A stretch of 64,000 nt of DNA from Halorhabdus tiamatea SARL4B. GTDB taxonomy: Archaea; Halobacteriota; Halobacteria; Halobacteriales; Haloarculaceae. This document shows, in pieces, positions 48,385-57,087 of this stretch. The stretch is taken from contig NC_021921.1 in the NCBI RefSeq assembly GCF_000470655.1, positions 2,418,001-2,482,000 of the forward strand, read 5' to 3'. The translations under genes were made by a program, and so were the position numbers. How positions within the stretch are numbered: the stretch's first letter is position 1; every line of letters begins with the position of its first letter. Under the pieces are notes generated by a model that saw only the letters and a list, made by a program, of their open reading frames with translations, searched no databases and was not told the origin of the DNA.

Positions 48385-49050
48385 ATGGTCGACTTCCGGG
48401 TAGTACAGCAGTTCTACGGTCGGTGGGCGCGGTACTACGATCTGCTCGCCGATTCGTCGCTCGTGGGCCCCTGGCGCGAGCGAGTCGTCGAGAGTCTCGC
48501 TCTCGAACCGGGGGACGTCGTCGTGGAGATGGGGTGTGGCACCGGCGTAAATTTCCCGCGATTGCGTAATCGCGTCGGTCCCTCGGGCACCGTGATCGGT
48601 GTCGACCTCACGCGCGGCATGCTCGCGGAAGCACGAGAGCGCGTCGGGCGTGCCGGGTGGTCGAACGTCCACCTGCTGCAGGGCGACGCCACTCGCCCAC
48701 CAATCACTACCGGCGTCGACGCCGTGCTCGGGACGTTCGTCGTGGGGCTGTTCGACGATCCGGCCTCAGTGATCGACGGCTGGCTCGATCTGCTGGCCCC
48801 GGGCGGCCGTCTCGCAGTCCTCGAAGCCGGGCCGAGCGATCGACCGATCGCGACGCCACTGAACCTGGCGTTCCGGGCGTTCACTCGTCTCTCGGCACCG
48901 TCGAGCCGGCGGAACGCCGTGTCGCCGGCGGTCGCCCTCGACGAGCGGATTCGAGTGGCCTTCGACCGGATCGACGCCCGGACCGCCGAGACAATCCGCG
49001 ACACGCTCGGGCTTGGATTCGTCCGTCTCTCGGCCGGCCGTCGACCGTGA
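48385..49050 (+). CDS. Class I SAM-dependent methyltransferase
   Basis: 221 residues from ATG 48385 (MVDFRVVQQFYGRWARYYDLL). Motif I is VVEMGCGTGVNF, with GVDLTRGML, LLQGDATRPP and LLAPGGRLAVLE following. The N-terminal YxRWARYYD resembles UbiE/PmtA-like lipid and quinone methyltransferases, so the substrate may be membrane-associated. An upstream in-frame extension overlaps thiR and is not coding. It starts one base after the thiR stop. Confidence 0.82.
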   Translation: MVDFRVVQQFYGRWARYYDLLADSSLVGPWRERVVESLALEPGDVVVEMGCGTGVNFPRLRNRVGPSGTVIGVDLTRGMLAEARERVGRAGWSNVHLLQGDATRPPITTGVDAVLGTFVVGLFDDPASVIDGWLDLLAPGGRLAVLEAGPSDRPIATPLNLAFRAFTRLSAPSSRRNAVSPAVALDERIRVAFDRIDARTAETIRDTLGLGFVRLSAGRRP

Positions 49051-49128
49051 ATACGTTCGCTTCTGGAACCTGACCGACGCGTTCGCCACCTGAACGCTTA
49101 TCCGGATTGCCCGCCGACATACGGGACG

Positions 49129-50364
49129 ATGCGTTCCCGTGGGTTGGTTACGCTCGCCGTCGTGATCTTACTCGTGACGGCGGGTTGTACTGGAGTCGAC
49201 GAGGAGACAGAGGGCCCGACGCTCACGCCCGCCCCGGTGCCGGCAGACGAGAGCCACGAACAGGTCGTTACGCCCTCGATCCCGACGGAGTCGCTTGCGA
49301 CGTTCACACCCGAGAACACGTCGGCGACCGGGCCGCTGGGACTCCGCGATCAGCACTCGGTCAGGACTGCGCTGTGGCGACTCCGAACCGTCCTTGCCGT
49401 CGAGGCTATCGAACCGTCGGTGACCAGGCAGTTCGGTCTCTCCGATTCAGTCGATTCAGGCCCGCTCGGGCTTTCCGAGGCCGTCACTCGATCGCTCGGC
49501 GTTGCCACGGAGGCTGGGGGCACACCACCCGGCCGCGTCGACAGCCCGAACGCGACGATTTCGCTCCTGCGAGGCATGTTCGACCCGGCGCGCCTGGAAT
49601 ACAACCTCGCGTATCTCCACTCACGATTGCTCGTGGACCGACTCGGCTGGTCGGACGCACTCGCGACCCAGGAGAACGGGACTGTCGACGATCGGCTGGT
49701 CGCCGTTGGGTTAGGTCGCGGTGGTGCGGCGTTCGCGGCAGACGCCTACGCCGAGCAGTACGGGCTGTCGGTGGATTCCCCCGTCCGCGAGTGGGGCTTC
49801 GGTTGGCTCGAATCCCCTCGATTCGCCCGGGCTGGGATCGCTGCCGGCGAGGCGTACGCTCGCAGTACCGCCCGTTCGCCAGGTGATCTAAGGCGGGTGT
49901 ACGTCGAGCCACCGAACACGACCGAGCAACTCCTCCACGGATTCCCGCCGGGCAGCGAAACGCCCCGACCACTCGACGTGACTGTCGCGGGCGATACCGA
50001 CTGGACTCGGACAGCCACAGAACAGTTCGGTGAACTCGGCATTCGCACAGTGCTCTCCTCACGACTCGACGCCGACGTGGCCGACCGCGCCGCCAGAGGC
50101 TGGGGCAACGACCGTTTGCTCGCGTTCGAAGACGGGGCCGCCACCGGCGTCGTGTGGGCGACCACCTGGGATCAGGCCAGTTACGCGGAGCAGTTCGCCG
50201 CCGCCTTCGACGCGTACGCTGGGGCCGGCGACACGCTGCAGGCGACCGCGATCGAACGTCCGGGCGCGAAAACAGTCGTCGTGGCCGCCGGCCACCCGTC
50301 GTTCGTCGACGGCGTCTCCCTGGCCGGAGAGAACGCGTCGGTCTCGATCACGCTCTCGGAGTGA
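49129..50364 (+). CDS. Putative lipoprotein, unknown function
   Basis: 411 residues. The signal peptide MRSRGLVTLAVVILLVTAGC ends in a lipobox with Cys20, so the mature protein is probably lipid-anchored outside the membrane. The rest is soluble, acidic, without recognised motifs; VVAAGHPSFVDGVSLAG near the end resembles lipoprotein strand endings. Several Asn-x-Ser/Thr sites could be glycosylated. Convergent with thi4. Confidence 0.65.
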   Translation: MRSRGLVTLAVVILLVTAGCTGVDEETEGPTLTPAPVPADESHEQVVTPSIPTESLATFTPENTSATGPLGLRDQHSVRTALWRLRTVLAVEAIEPSVTRQFGLSDSVDSGPLGLSEAVTRSLGVATEAGGTPPGRVDSPNATISLLRGMFDPARLEYNLAYLHSRLLVDRLGWSDALATQENGTVDDRLVAVGLGRGGAAFAADAYAEQYGLSVDSPVREWGFGWLESPRFARAGIAAGEAYARSTARSPGDLRRVYVEPPNTTEQLLHGFPPGSETPRPLDVTVAGDTDWTRTATEQFGELGIRTVLSSRLDADVADRAARGWGNDRLLAFEDGAATGVVWATTWDQASYAEQFAAAFDAYAGAGDTLQATAIERPGAKTVVVAAGHPSFVDGVSLAGENASVSITLSE

Positions 50365-50387
50365 GTCCGGCCAGCCGCGTTCGGCGC

Positions 50388-51311
50388 TCAGTCGTCGGCC
50401 GGCGCGGGCGTCGTCATGTCGACCGGATCGGCGTCGACGCCGAGTTCGTCCAGTGCGACCTGCGCGCCGCGCTTACCCGAGAGCAACATCGCGCCGAAGG
50501 TCGGCCCCATCCGCGGGAGGCCGTGAGCGGTAGCGACGGCCATCCCCGTCGCGATGAGGCCGTCGTGGACCAGCCCGGTGTGTTCGACGACGGCGTCCTC
50601 GCTCTCGGCGACCCACATCGAGTCGTGACCCGGCGAGTCGTGGCCCGGCGCGCCGTAACTCTCCTCGTCGGTCGCGTCCATGCCGGTCGCGCCTTCCTCG
50701 ATCCCCTCGGCGTCCAGGACGCCGCGTTCGTCGAGTTTCTTGATCGCCAAGGCCTCGTGGCCGGTCGCGTCGATCACGAGGTCGGACTCGACGGCGATCG
50801 GGTCGACGCAGGTGATCTCCCGTGGCAGTGCGTGGACGGGCGTCCAGTTCATCACGATCCCGCCGACGCGATGGTCTTCCCGGACGACGATGTCGGTGAA
50901 CTCCGTCATGTTCTGCATCTTCGCGCCGGCGTCACAGGTGGCCTTGATGAGCCCCGAGGTCGCTTCCGGGCCGTTTGCGACGTAGAGTCCGTCGTCTTCC
51001 TCGGACTGGGTGTACTCGACGTCGAGTTCGTCGAGGACGTACTGGGCCGGGTCACGGACGGTGACCTTGTTCATCAGGAAGCCACCGAGCCAGAACCCGC
51101 CGCCGAGGTAGTTGTTCTTCTCGACGACCATCGTCTTGACACCGCGCTCGGTGAGTTCCTTGGCGGCCATCAGCCCCGAGGGCCCACCGCCGATGATGAT
51201 GACGTCGCTTTCCGTGAAATCCATGAACTCGTCGGTCCACTCCTGGGTGATCGCGCGGGTGACCGTTGCTTCGCCGACGTCGCTGAACTGATCGAACTCG
51301 TTCGCGTGCAT
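50388..51311 (-). CDS. thi4: Thiazole synthase Thi4
   Basis: 307 residues. [18 protein letters not shown] is the FAD/NAD Rossmann motif, [12 protein letters not shown] and VIDATGHEA follow, and [15 protein letters not shown] ends the domain. It makes ADP-thiazole for thiamine from NAD and glycine. Cys168 in EITCVDPI sits where the yeast and Haloferax enzymes have the sulfur-donating Cys, rather than the His of methanococcal forms. Probably regulated by ThiR nearby; a TATA-like TTATTATAC on the minus strand lies near 51338-51346. Confidence 0.9.
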   Translation of the reverse strand: MHANEFDQFSDVGEATVTRAITQEWTDEFMDFTESDVIIIGGGPSGLMAAKELTERGVKTMVVEKNNYLGGGFWLGGFLMNKVTVRDPAQYVLDELDVEYTQSEEDDGLYVANGPEATSGLIKATCDAGAKMQNMTEFTDIVVREDHRVGGIVMNWTPVHALPREITCVDPIAVESDLVIDATGHEALAIKKLDERGVLDAEGIEEGATGMDATDEESYGAPGHDSPGHDSMWVAESEDAVVEHTGLVHDGLIATGMAVATAHGLPRMGPTFGAMLLSGKRGAQVALDELGVDADPVDMTTPAPADD

Positions 51312-51406
51312 ACCACCTAGTTGTACTACTAACGTATAATAAGTGTTACGAACAAGACACTCCTGCGTATGACTGGGCAGTCCCGTTCGGCAGGGGGTCG
51401 TGAGTT

Positions 51407-52078
51407 CTATCGGGAGTTGCCCACGTCACCCGCCAGCCCGAGCATCTGGGCCGTCGGGAGGTGCCACCCGCGGGTGACCGCCAGCAATCGCGTGCCGACA
51501 GTCATTGCTGCGCACGCGGCGGCGGTGAGGCCGCCCGCCGCGCCGGCAACAGTCACCAGCCAGTAGGTGCTCCCGCCGAGGACCGCCGCGGTCGCATAAA
51601 AGTCCTCGAAGAGGATGAACGGGGACCGATCGAGGAGAATGTCGGCGTAGGCCCCGCCGCCGACGGCATTGATCGTCGATACCGTGACGATCCCGAACGG
51701 CGAGATCCCGGCCTCCGTCGCGACGATCGCACCGGCAGTCGCGAACGCGGCGAGGCCGATCGCGTCGGCTACCAGCGTGATCGGATGGTCGTCCGGCGAC
51801 TCGAGCAGGACGCTGAGGAGCAATGCCAGTCCGACGCCGAGAAATCCGAGGCTGACTTCACCCATCGACTGGAGCGCCAGCGGCGTCCGCCCGACCAGCA
51901 CGTCGCGGGTCGCGCCGCCGCCGAAGGCCGTCACCAACCCGACGACGCTGATCCCGAAGACGTCGAACTCCTCGCGGATGCCCTTGGCCGCCCCGACGAG
52001 GGCGAACGCGACAAGGCCGATCGTATTCATGACCGCGAAGGGGTCGATCAGTACCTGTTCGAGGAACGCTGCAACCAC
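51407..52078 (-). CDS. TRIC/UPF0126-like cation channel family protein
   Basis: 223 residues with seven hydrophobic segments. Two repeats carry [18 protein letters not shown] and [17 protein letters not shown], the glycine-rich GGGxxRD-like motif of the bacterial and archaeal TRIC (YadS/UPF0126) channels. It starts with a GTG at 52078; ATG 52030 would cut off the first helix. A potassium-type channel role is inferred from the family. Confidence 0.8.
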   Translation of the reverse strand: MVAAFLEQVLIDPFAVMNTIGLVAFALVGAAKGIREEFDVFGISVVGLVTAFGGGATRDVLVGRTPLALQSMGEVSLGFLGVGLALLLSVLLESPDDHPITLVADAIGLAAFATAGAIVATEAGISPFGIVTVSTINAVGGGAYADILLDRSPFILFEDFYATAAVLGGSTYWLVTVAGAAGGLTAAACAAMTVGTRLLAVTRGWHLPTAQMLGLAGDVGNSR

Positions 52079-52143
52079 TGACTGAGATCACGGTGAGCGG
52101 GGTCTTGAGCCCTCCGTTCTCCGAGAGTCGTCCGCCTGGGCCG

Positions 52144-52791
52144 TTACAATTCTTCGGCGATGTCCGCAGAAACAACGGTGTCCTCGCCGACGACCGTCGA
52201 GACGTCGATCCCCTGGATCAGTTCGACGAGGTCGACCAGTTTCGGGAACGTATAGATCGTCAGCGAAACGTCACCGTCGCCGGCAGTGATCTCCGAGTCG
52301 ATGACGAAGGCAATGTCCTCGTCAGGCCACCCACCCATCTTGTCGACGATGCCACCGGCTGGCCCGTAGGCGAAGGAGGGGGTCGACATTTCGATGGTCG
52401 TATCGAGGACGTTCGCCCACCCGTCGATGTACCCGGAAGTCATGATGTTGCCGACCTCTTGGATCGCCGAGCGTTCCATATCGCTGAACCCTTCGGTGTC
52501 GTCGCTCCCACCGCCGACCAGCATCCCGGCAAGTTCCTTCGCATCGCGGGGTTCGAGCATGAAGAGGACGTACCCATACGGGGCCTCGGTCAGCTCCACG
52601 AAGATGCCGACCCGGTCGCCGTCGCCCATGTGGGTCCGGACGTCTTCGATGTCGAGGAAGTTGATCTTCGAGACGGCGATCTGGGTGGAAAGCCCCGCCA
52701 TCTGGTTGAGGTGATCCGAGACCCGTTCGGATCCCTCCTTGGCGATCTTGTTGAACAGATCGAGTTTCCGGACGTCGACTTCGAGACTCAT
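52144..52791 (-). CDS. cheC: Chemotaxis phosphatase CheC
   Basis: 215 residues of the CheC/FliY fold. The phosphatase signature is present once, in FSDMERSAIQEVGNIMTSGYIDGW (Glu and Asn). I see no clear second copy, so this is a single-site CheC. No other chemotaxis or archaellum gene is in the window, so it is apart from the main cluster. It lies 58 bases from the end of the phosphopantothenate synthetase gene on the same strand. Confidence 0.85.
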   Translation of the reverse strand: MSLEVDVRKLDLFNKIAKEGSERVSDHLNQMAGLSTQIAVSKINFLDIEDVRTHMGDGDRVGIFVELTEAPYGYVLFMLEPRDAKELAGMLVGGGSDDTEGFSDMERSAIQEVGNIMTSGYIDGWANVLDTTIEMSTPSFAYGPAGGIVDKMGGWPDEDIAFVIDSEITAGDGDVSLTIYTFPKLVDLVELIQGIDVSTVVGEDTVVSADIAEEL

Positions 52792-52849
52792 GTCGGTCTC
52801 TTCCAGGCGCGTTCACGTAAGTACTCCGCTGCAATGCTCCTGGCGTTGT

Positions 52850-53599
52850 TCAGGCTACCTCGCCAGTCCTGATCGCTTCCTCGGCGGCAGCGAGCGTTTC
52901 GTCAGGATCGAATTCGTCGATCATCTCCTGCAATTCGCCCGTCGATCGATCCCGCAACGACTGGGCATGTTCCGTCATGTTCGGGACGGCCCGGAGCACG
53001 TTGTCGACGATCGGCACGGCGGCGACCTGCGCCGATCGCGAGAGCGGGTTGAGGTCGATCACGATCTCCGTCTTGCCCATCTCGCCGAGCGCTTCGGCGC
53101 GGTCGCCGTCCTCGAGGGGAACGACGACAGTGTCGGCGTCGCCGATTCCGTCAGCGTCGACCTTCGCCCGTTCGTGATCCAGCCCGGGGATGCGGGCGTC
53201 GGCAGCCATCCCTTTGACTTCGCTGGCTCCGTGTTCGCGGAGGTGCTCGGCGATCGCCTCGATCCGCTCTTCGGTACGATTGAATAGGTTGACTTCCAGG
53301 TCTGCTCCCGTCACTTCGGCCAGTTCGACGATCTCTCCGGGGACGAGCGCGGCGACGTTCCCGTTGACCGAGATCACTGAATGGTCGGCGACCAAGAGGT
53401 GGGCCGCCGCGACGCGCTCGGCCCGGTCGGCGCTCTCGATGGTCCGCTCGCCGAGGAGATAATCGAAGGCTTCGCCTCGCCCCTGGGCGATGAGCCCCTG
53501 TTGGCTGGTGATCCCCTTCTCGACGCCGTCTTCGATGCGATGGCGGGTCAACAGCGATTCGTACCGCGGGTGACTCTCCGGGACATCCACGTCGCTCAT
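52850..53599 (-). CDS. 4-Phosphopantoate--beta-alanine ligase (phosphopantothenate synthetase)
   Basis: 249 residues from ATG 53599 (MSDVDVPESHPRYESLL). ISVNGNVAALVPGEIVELA, NLFNRTEERIEAI and VIDLNPLSRSAQVA are recognisable for the archaeal PPS family, which joins 4-phosphopantoate and beta-alanine using ATP. It works directly after pantoate kinase, whose gene now lies 1.6 kb upstream beyond an IS element. The in-frame extension upstream runs into the IS left end. Confidence 0.85.
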   Translation of the reverse strand: MSDVDVPESHPRYESLLTRHRIEDGVEKGITSQQGLIAQGRGEAFDYLLGERTIESADRAERVAAAHLLVADHSVISVNGNVAALVPGEIVELAEVTGADLEVNLFNRTEERIEAIAEHLREHGASEVKGMAADARIPGLDHERAKVDADGIGDADTVVVPLEDGDRAEALGEMGKTEIVIDLNPLSRSAQVAAVPIVDNVLRAVPNMTEHAQSLRDRSTGELQEMIDEFDPDETLAAAEEAIRTGEVA

Positions 53600-53714
53600 G
53601 GGATCCTGTCCGGGCGGGGCGGTGAAAAGCGTCGCTACCTGACTCAAGGAGAGAGTCCCGCCCTTTAGGGCGGGCGTGAATCCGACACACCACTTCACAA
53701 TCCACGCTTGACGA

Positions 53715-53852
53715 TTACTCCGGGGTATCCTCTCGGACTTTCTTTTCGCCCTCAAGGAGCAATCCCTTCCACGTTAACCCACGGTGCGTCTTCAGTTCTT
53801 TCAACCGCTCGTACTGCTCATCGTCATCGAACTCGATGCGAACTTCGACCAT
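53715..53852 (-). CDS. 45-residue RHH-like protein divergent from tnpB
   Basis: Reading from ATG 53852: MVEVRIEFDDDEQYERLKELK at the start, then THRGLTWKGLLLEGEKKV, then a polar end. A beta strand followed by two helices resembles CopG/Arc ribbon-helix-helix repressors. The gene is inside the IS1341-type element and divergent from tnpB, with 53 bases between the starts. Low GC of the spacer and a symmetrical site suggest it may control both genes. I recall similar small genes beside other haloarchaeal tnpB genes but cannot verify this here. Confidence 0.65.
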   Translation of the reverse strand: MVEVRIEFDDDEQYERLKELKTHRGLTWKGLLLEGEKKVREDTPE

Positions 53853-53857
53853 ACAGT

Positions 53858-53886
53858 AACACACAAACCACATCTTTATGTGTGTT
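53858..53886. promoter_or_regulatory. Candidate operator between the small gene and tnpB
   Basis: AACACACA (53858-53865) and TGTGTGTT (53879-53886) are exact reverse complements, 13 bases apart. TCTTTATG between them is a possible TATA box of tnpB. It is positioned so that one bound protein could block both promoters. Confidence 0.55.
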
Positions 53887-53905
53887 CCGATACAAACAGT
53901 AGTCG

Positions 53906-55183
53906 ATGAAGCGAGCCAACACGTTCGAAGTGATTCCGCAGTCCGACGAGGACGAGGAGTTGCTTCGACGCCTGTTGGACGCTTCTGCCGCTCTCTGGAA
54001 CGAAATCAACTACGAGCGCCGCGAGAACTATGCTGACCCAGACGGAGACGTGTGGGACATCAGCGAGTATCGCGGTCGCTATGGTGGAACACTTGGCGCA
54101 TCCACGGTTCAGCAAATCGAACGCAAGAACCGCGAAGCGTGGAAGTCGTTCTTCAGCCTCAAGAAGAAGGGCGAAGCCAACGGCAAACCCGGATTCTGGG
54201 GTAACGCAGACGAAGGTCGAGAACTCCGCACGTACATCCGTAACACGTCGTACTCCGTCGAGTGGGGCGAATACTCTCGCCTCGAAATTCTCGTCGGTCA
54301 AGACCTGAAAGACGAATACGGGTTGGGACACCGCGAACGTCTCCGCCTCGAAGTTCGAGGTGAGCCCAATTGGAAGAAGTACGAGAAGCAGGGCCGGTTG
54401 GAGTTGTTCTACGACGAGCAAGCACAGACATTCAGGGCCTTTCAGCCAGTCACCGTCGATGATTCTCGACTGGCACAACCACTGGCTTCGGAAGAAGCCG
54501 CTCTGGACATCGGTGCGAACAACCTCGTCGCCTGCACCACCACAACCGGCCAGCAATACCTGTACGAAGGACGCGACCTGTTCAAACGATTCCGCGAAAC
54601 CACGCGAGAAATTGCCCGCCTCCAATCACTCTTGGAGGACGGTCGATACAGCAGTCACCGAATCCGACGCCTGTACGAGCGGCGCACCAAGCGACGTGAC
54701 CACGCTCAAGACGCACTCGCGCGTGACCTCATCGAACGTCTGTACGACGAGGGTGTTTCGACAGTGTACGTCGGGGCGCTGACGGACGTGCTTGAGACGC
54801 ACTGGTCGGTAGAGACGAACGCCAAGACGCACAATTTCTGGGCGTTTAGAGCGTTCGTGAATCGACTGGCGTGTACCGCTGAGGAATACGGTATGTCGGT
54901 GGAAGTACAGTCTGAGGCGTGGACGAGTCAGGAGTGTCCGAACTGCGGTTCGATAGAGGACACGACACGTCACAGAGACACTCTGACGTGTCCGTGTGGC
55001 TTCGAGGGGCACGCCGACCTCGTGGCGTCAGAGACGTTCCTTCGGCGGCAGACAACGGTAACACGGTCGATGGCACGGCCTGTATGCCTCAAGTGGGACA
55101 ACCATGAATGGTTGGAGTCATCACGCTCTCCCCGTCCCAACGAGGAGCATACGAACCCGCAAGTTGCCTCCGTGGGCCGGTAG
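53906..55183 (+). CDS. tnpB: TnpB-family protein, second copy
   Basis: 425 residues and clearly homologous to the copy at 40.9 kb throughout, from [13 protein letters not shown] to [10 protein letters not shown]. RuvC-I Asp is in [12 protein letters not shown], zinc knuckles CPNCG and CPCG, RuvC-III Asp in [11 protein letters not shown]. At RuvC-II the sequence is [10 protein letters not shown], so both the Glu and the following Asp of the usual EDL are absent. No palindrome insertion. A possible replacement acidic residue lies in SEAWTSQEC. Confidence 0.85.
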   Translation: MKRANTFEVIPQSDEDEELLRRLLDASAALWNEINYERRENYADPDGDVWDISEYRGRYGGTLGASTVQQIERKNREAWKSFFSLKKKGEANGKPGFWGNADEGRELRTYIRNTSYSVEWGEYSRLEILVGQDLKDEYGLGHRERLRLEVRGEPNWKKYEKQGRLELFYDEQAQTFRAFQPVTVDDSRLAQPLASEEAALDIGANNLVACTTTTGQQYLYEGRDLFKRFRETTREIARLQSLLEDGRYSSHRIRRLYERRTKRRDHAQDALARDLIERLYDEGVSTVYVGALTDVLETHWSVETNAKTHNFWAFRAFVNRLACTAEEYGMSVEVQSEAWTSQECPNCGSIEDTTRHRDTLTCPCGFEGHADLVASETFLRRQTTVTRSMARPVCLKWDNHEWLESSRSPRPNEEHTNPQVASVGR

Positions 55184-55235
55184 TCGATACCCCCAGCGCG
55201 AGGAAACCCCGCCGTTCACGGCGGGGAGGATGTCA
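55154..55235 (+). ncRNA. Candidate omega/guide RNA scaffold, second copy
   Basis: Shares AACCCGCAAGTTGCCTCCGT and the terminal GCGGGGAGGATGTCA with the first element. The terminal hairpin at 55207-55226 pairs CCCCGCCG with CGGCGGGG (loop TTCA); its stem differs from the 42229-42248 stem but keeps 8 pairs. The guide would be the flank from 55236, which lies inside the 3' end of pantoate kinase. Confidence 0.6.
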
Positions 55236-56114
55236 TTCCGACCCGTCCGCCGATCGGCCGGTAATCTCTCCGTCCACATCTCTATCGTCGACCAGTGTCG
55301 CCCCTGCCGGATCGACCTGGCAGACCTGGGGCTCGTATCCGGCGCTCGATAGTCCGTCCCCGAGCGCGAAGACCGTCTCGCCGAGCATCGCCATCGACGC
55401 CTCGCCGTTGGCCGCCGAGACGTCCGTGATCACGTCCCGCACCTCGGCAGTCAGGAGATTGGCTTCACGGGCGAATTTCCGGGCGGCGTACATGAACTCA
55501 GACACCGTCGGCTCGGCGACGACTGTCGAGAGGGCCTCCTCGCCCGCCAGCGTCAGCCGGTCGGTGTCGCCACTGATGACTGTCGCGGTGTCGAGTTCAC
55601 CGAAGGTGACGTATTCGACGCGGGAACGGGCGGGGATCGCGTCGAGGCGGTTCTCCATCGGGCCGCCCGGTTCCAGCCGGAGGGTGATGCCGCCGGCCGC
55701 CTGCGCAACGACGTCACCGAGTCCGGTTCCGGCCTGAACCTCTGCCCCGTGAGCGATCGTGACGAGTTCGTCCCGCAAGAGTCGCCGATCGAAGACGGCG
55801 TTTCCGGCCAGGGCCGTCCCGAGCGCCATCGCCCCCGAGACGCCGAATCCCGCGCCAATCGGTAGATCCGTCTCGCCGATTACCGTGGCTTGGGCCCCGA
55901 GCGCGTCGAGGACTCGGTCGACGGCTCCGATCTCGACGCCGACGTCGTCTAAGACGACTGTCGTCTCTTCGGCCGGCCGGACCGTCACGCGAACCCCGTC
56001 GGTGAGTGCCAGGCCGCCGCCACGTGACCCGGTCGTCGTCGGATCGTCGGTCCGCTCGACGGAGAAAAACCCCGTCACGTGGCCCGGGACGAAGGCACTC
56101 GCTTCGTCGGTCAT
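55233..56114 (-). CDS. Pantoate kinase (GHMP family)
   Basis: 293 residues. ASAFVPGHVTGFFSV is the family start, LPIGAGFGVSGAMALG the GHMP ATP-binding motif, and AGTGLGDVVAQAAGG a second conserved stretch. Pantoate kinase makes 4-phosphopantoate for archaeal CoA synthesis; the next enzyme is encoded by the gene at 52850-53599. The stop TGA is the reverse complement of the last three bases of the IS element. Protein length is normal, so little or nothing seems lost. Confidence 0.85.
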   Translation of the reverse strand: MTDEASAFVPGHVTGFFSVERTDDPTTTGSRGGGLALTDGVRVTVRPAEETTVVLDDVGVEIGAVDRVLDALGAQATVIGETDLPIGAGFGVSGAMALGTALAGNAVFDRRLLRDELVTIAHGAEVQAGTGLGDVVAQAAGGITLRLEPGGPMENRLDAIPARSRVEYVTFGELDTATVISGDTDRLTLAGEEALSTVVAEPTVSEFMYAARKFAREANLLTAEVRDVITDVSAANGEASMAMLGETVFALGDGLSSAGYEPQVCQVDPAGATLVDDRDVDGEITGRSADGSE

Positions 56115-56211
56115 CGCCTGCCTTTCGGCCGCCTCCCGGTAGAACCCTTCGGGACGTGCCCGGGCAGCCGCCAGATTGATGCGTGTTTACGCTGTCTTCG
56201 GACGTATACAC

Positions 56212-56514
56212 ATGCCCACAGTCAGTGTCCGGCTTCCCGACGAAGAGAAGGACGAACTCGAAGCTGTCGCCGACCTGCTCGAGGAGGATTGGAGCACGAT
56301 CATCCGGAAGTCGTTGCGTGATGGTCTGCATGATCTCAGGGTGCGCCACGCAGTCGAGCGCTATCAATCCGGCGACGTCGCGGTCACCGAGGCGGCCCGA
56401 CTCGCGAACGTCACCGTCGCCGAATGGCTCGAGATCGCCCGCGAGAAGAACCTGACCGTCCAGTTCCGTCGCGAAGACCTCGAACGCGAGGTCGAGGCGG
56501 CCCACGAACTATGA
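56212..56514 (+). CDS. UPF0175-like antitoxin
   Basis: 100 residues from ATG 56212 (MPTVSVRLPDEEKDELEAVA). The N-terminus is a ribbon-helix-helix type strand-helix-helix; the C-terminal part (AVTEAARLANVTVAEWLEIAREK) is the UPF0175 helix-turn-helix. It overlaps the next gene by ATGA. In this family such proteins accompany a PIN-like toxin and likely repress the pair. Several upstream in-frame starts exist; TATA-like GTTTACG near 56184 fits this one. Confidence 0.78.
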   Translation: MPTVSVRLPDEEKDELEAVADLLEEDWSTIIRKSLRDGLHDLRVRHAVERYQSGDVAVTEAARLANVTVAEWLEIAREKNLTVQFRREDLEREVEAAHEL

Positions 56515-57044
56515 CTCGGATCTACGTCGGGCCGGGCTCGCTGGTCGGCCTCGGGACAGTCGGCGAGACAACGTTGCTGAAAACGTTCGACGGCGAGATC
56601 GTCATTCCCGAGATCGCCGCCAGTGAAGTCTCGACCGAACCGGCGAAGACGAACATGGAGATACTGGTCGCCGACGGTGGGGCGACCCGCGAGGCGATCG
56701 AGACTGACCACGCTGAGCGGGCGATGGGCATTCTCGGTATCTCCGAGCCAGTCGTCGAAAGCCGTTTACTGGAGTCCGTGCTGGCGGCTATGGACGACGA
56801 CCAAGCGGCGGACACTGGGGACGACGAGCCAGTGGTTGGGCTCGTCACCGACGATCGCCGCCTGCGGACGGTCGCTGAGGGATTGGGGGCAACAGTGACC
56901 GGCACGTTTGGCGTGGTCGTCCGGGCCGCGAGCGAGGACAAGTACCTCAAGACTACCCAGGCCAAGCGGATCGTCCGCCGGATCGACAGCCACGGCCTGC
57001 ATTTGACGGGCGAACTACGAGCGCAGGCGATCGGTGACCTCTGA
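56511..57044 (+). CDS. PIN-like toxin partner
   Basis: 177 residues from ATG 56511 (MTRIYVGPGSLVGLG). The order beta strand, IVIPEIAASEV, then GLVTDDRRLRTVAEGLGATVTGTFGVVV matches DUF3368/PIN-like proteins, which are ribonuclease toxins. The first conserved Asp of PIN domains (usually DxS) is replaced by GPGS, so activity is uncertain. Coupled by overlap to the UPF0175 gene. Confidence 0.72.
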   Translation: MTRIYVGPGSLVGLGTVGETTLLKTFDGEIVIPEIAASEVSTEPAKTNMEILVADGGATREAIETDHAERAMGILGISEPVVESRLLESVLAAMDDDQAADTGDDEPVVGLVTDDRRLRTVAEGLGATVTGTFGVVVRAASEDKYLKTTQAKRIVRRIDSHGLHLTGELRAQAIGDL

Positions 57045-57087
57045 GTAAGCAACGTTCCGCCGTTCGCTGTCGCCGGAACCGTCTCGG

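Larger units (their letters stand above)
53645..55235 (+). mobile_element. IS1341-type element (tnpB only)
   Basis: The left part contains an 8-bp hairpin (CCCGCCCT with AGGGCGGG, 53657-53674), a common left-end feature. The right end is GGGGAGGATGTCA (55223-55235), identical to the other element. No tnpA, so movement would depend on TnpA in trans, for example from the element at 40 kb. Its left boundary is uncertain by some tens of bases. Confidence 0.75.

Noticed and set aside
49791-49830. tRNA-like GGCTCGAATCCCC
   Set aside because: Lies inside the lipoprotein gene and no cloverleaf can be drawn around it.
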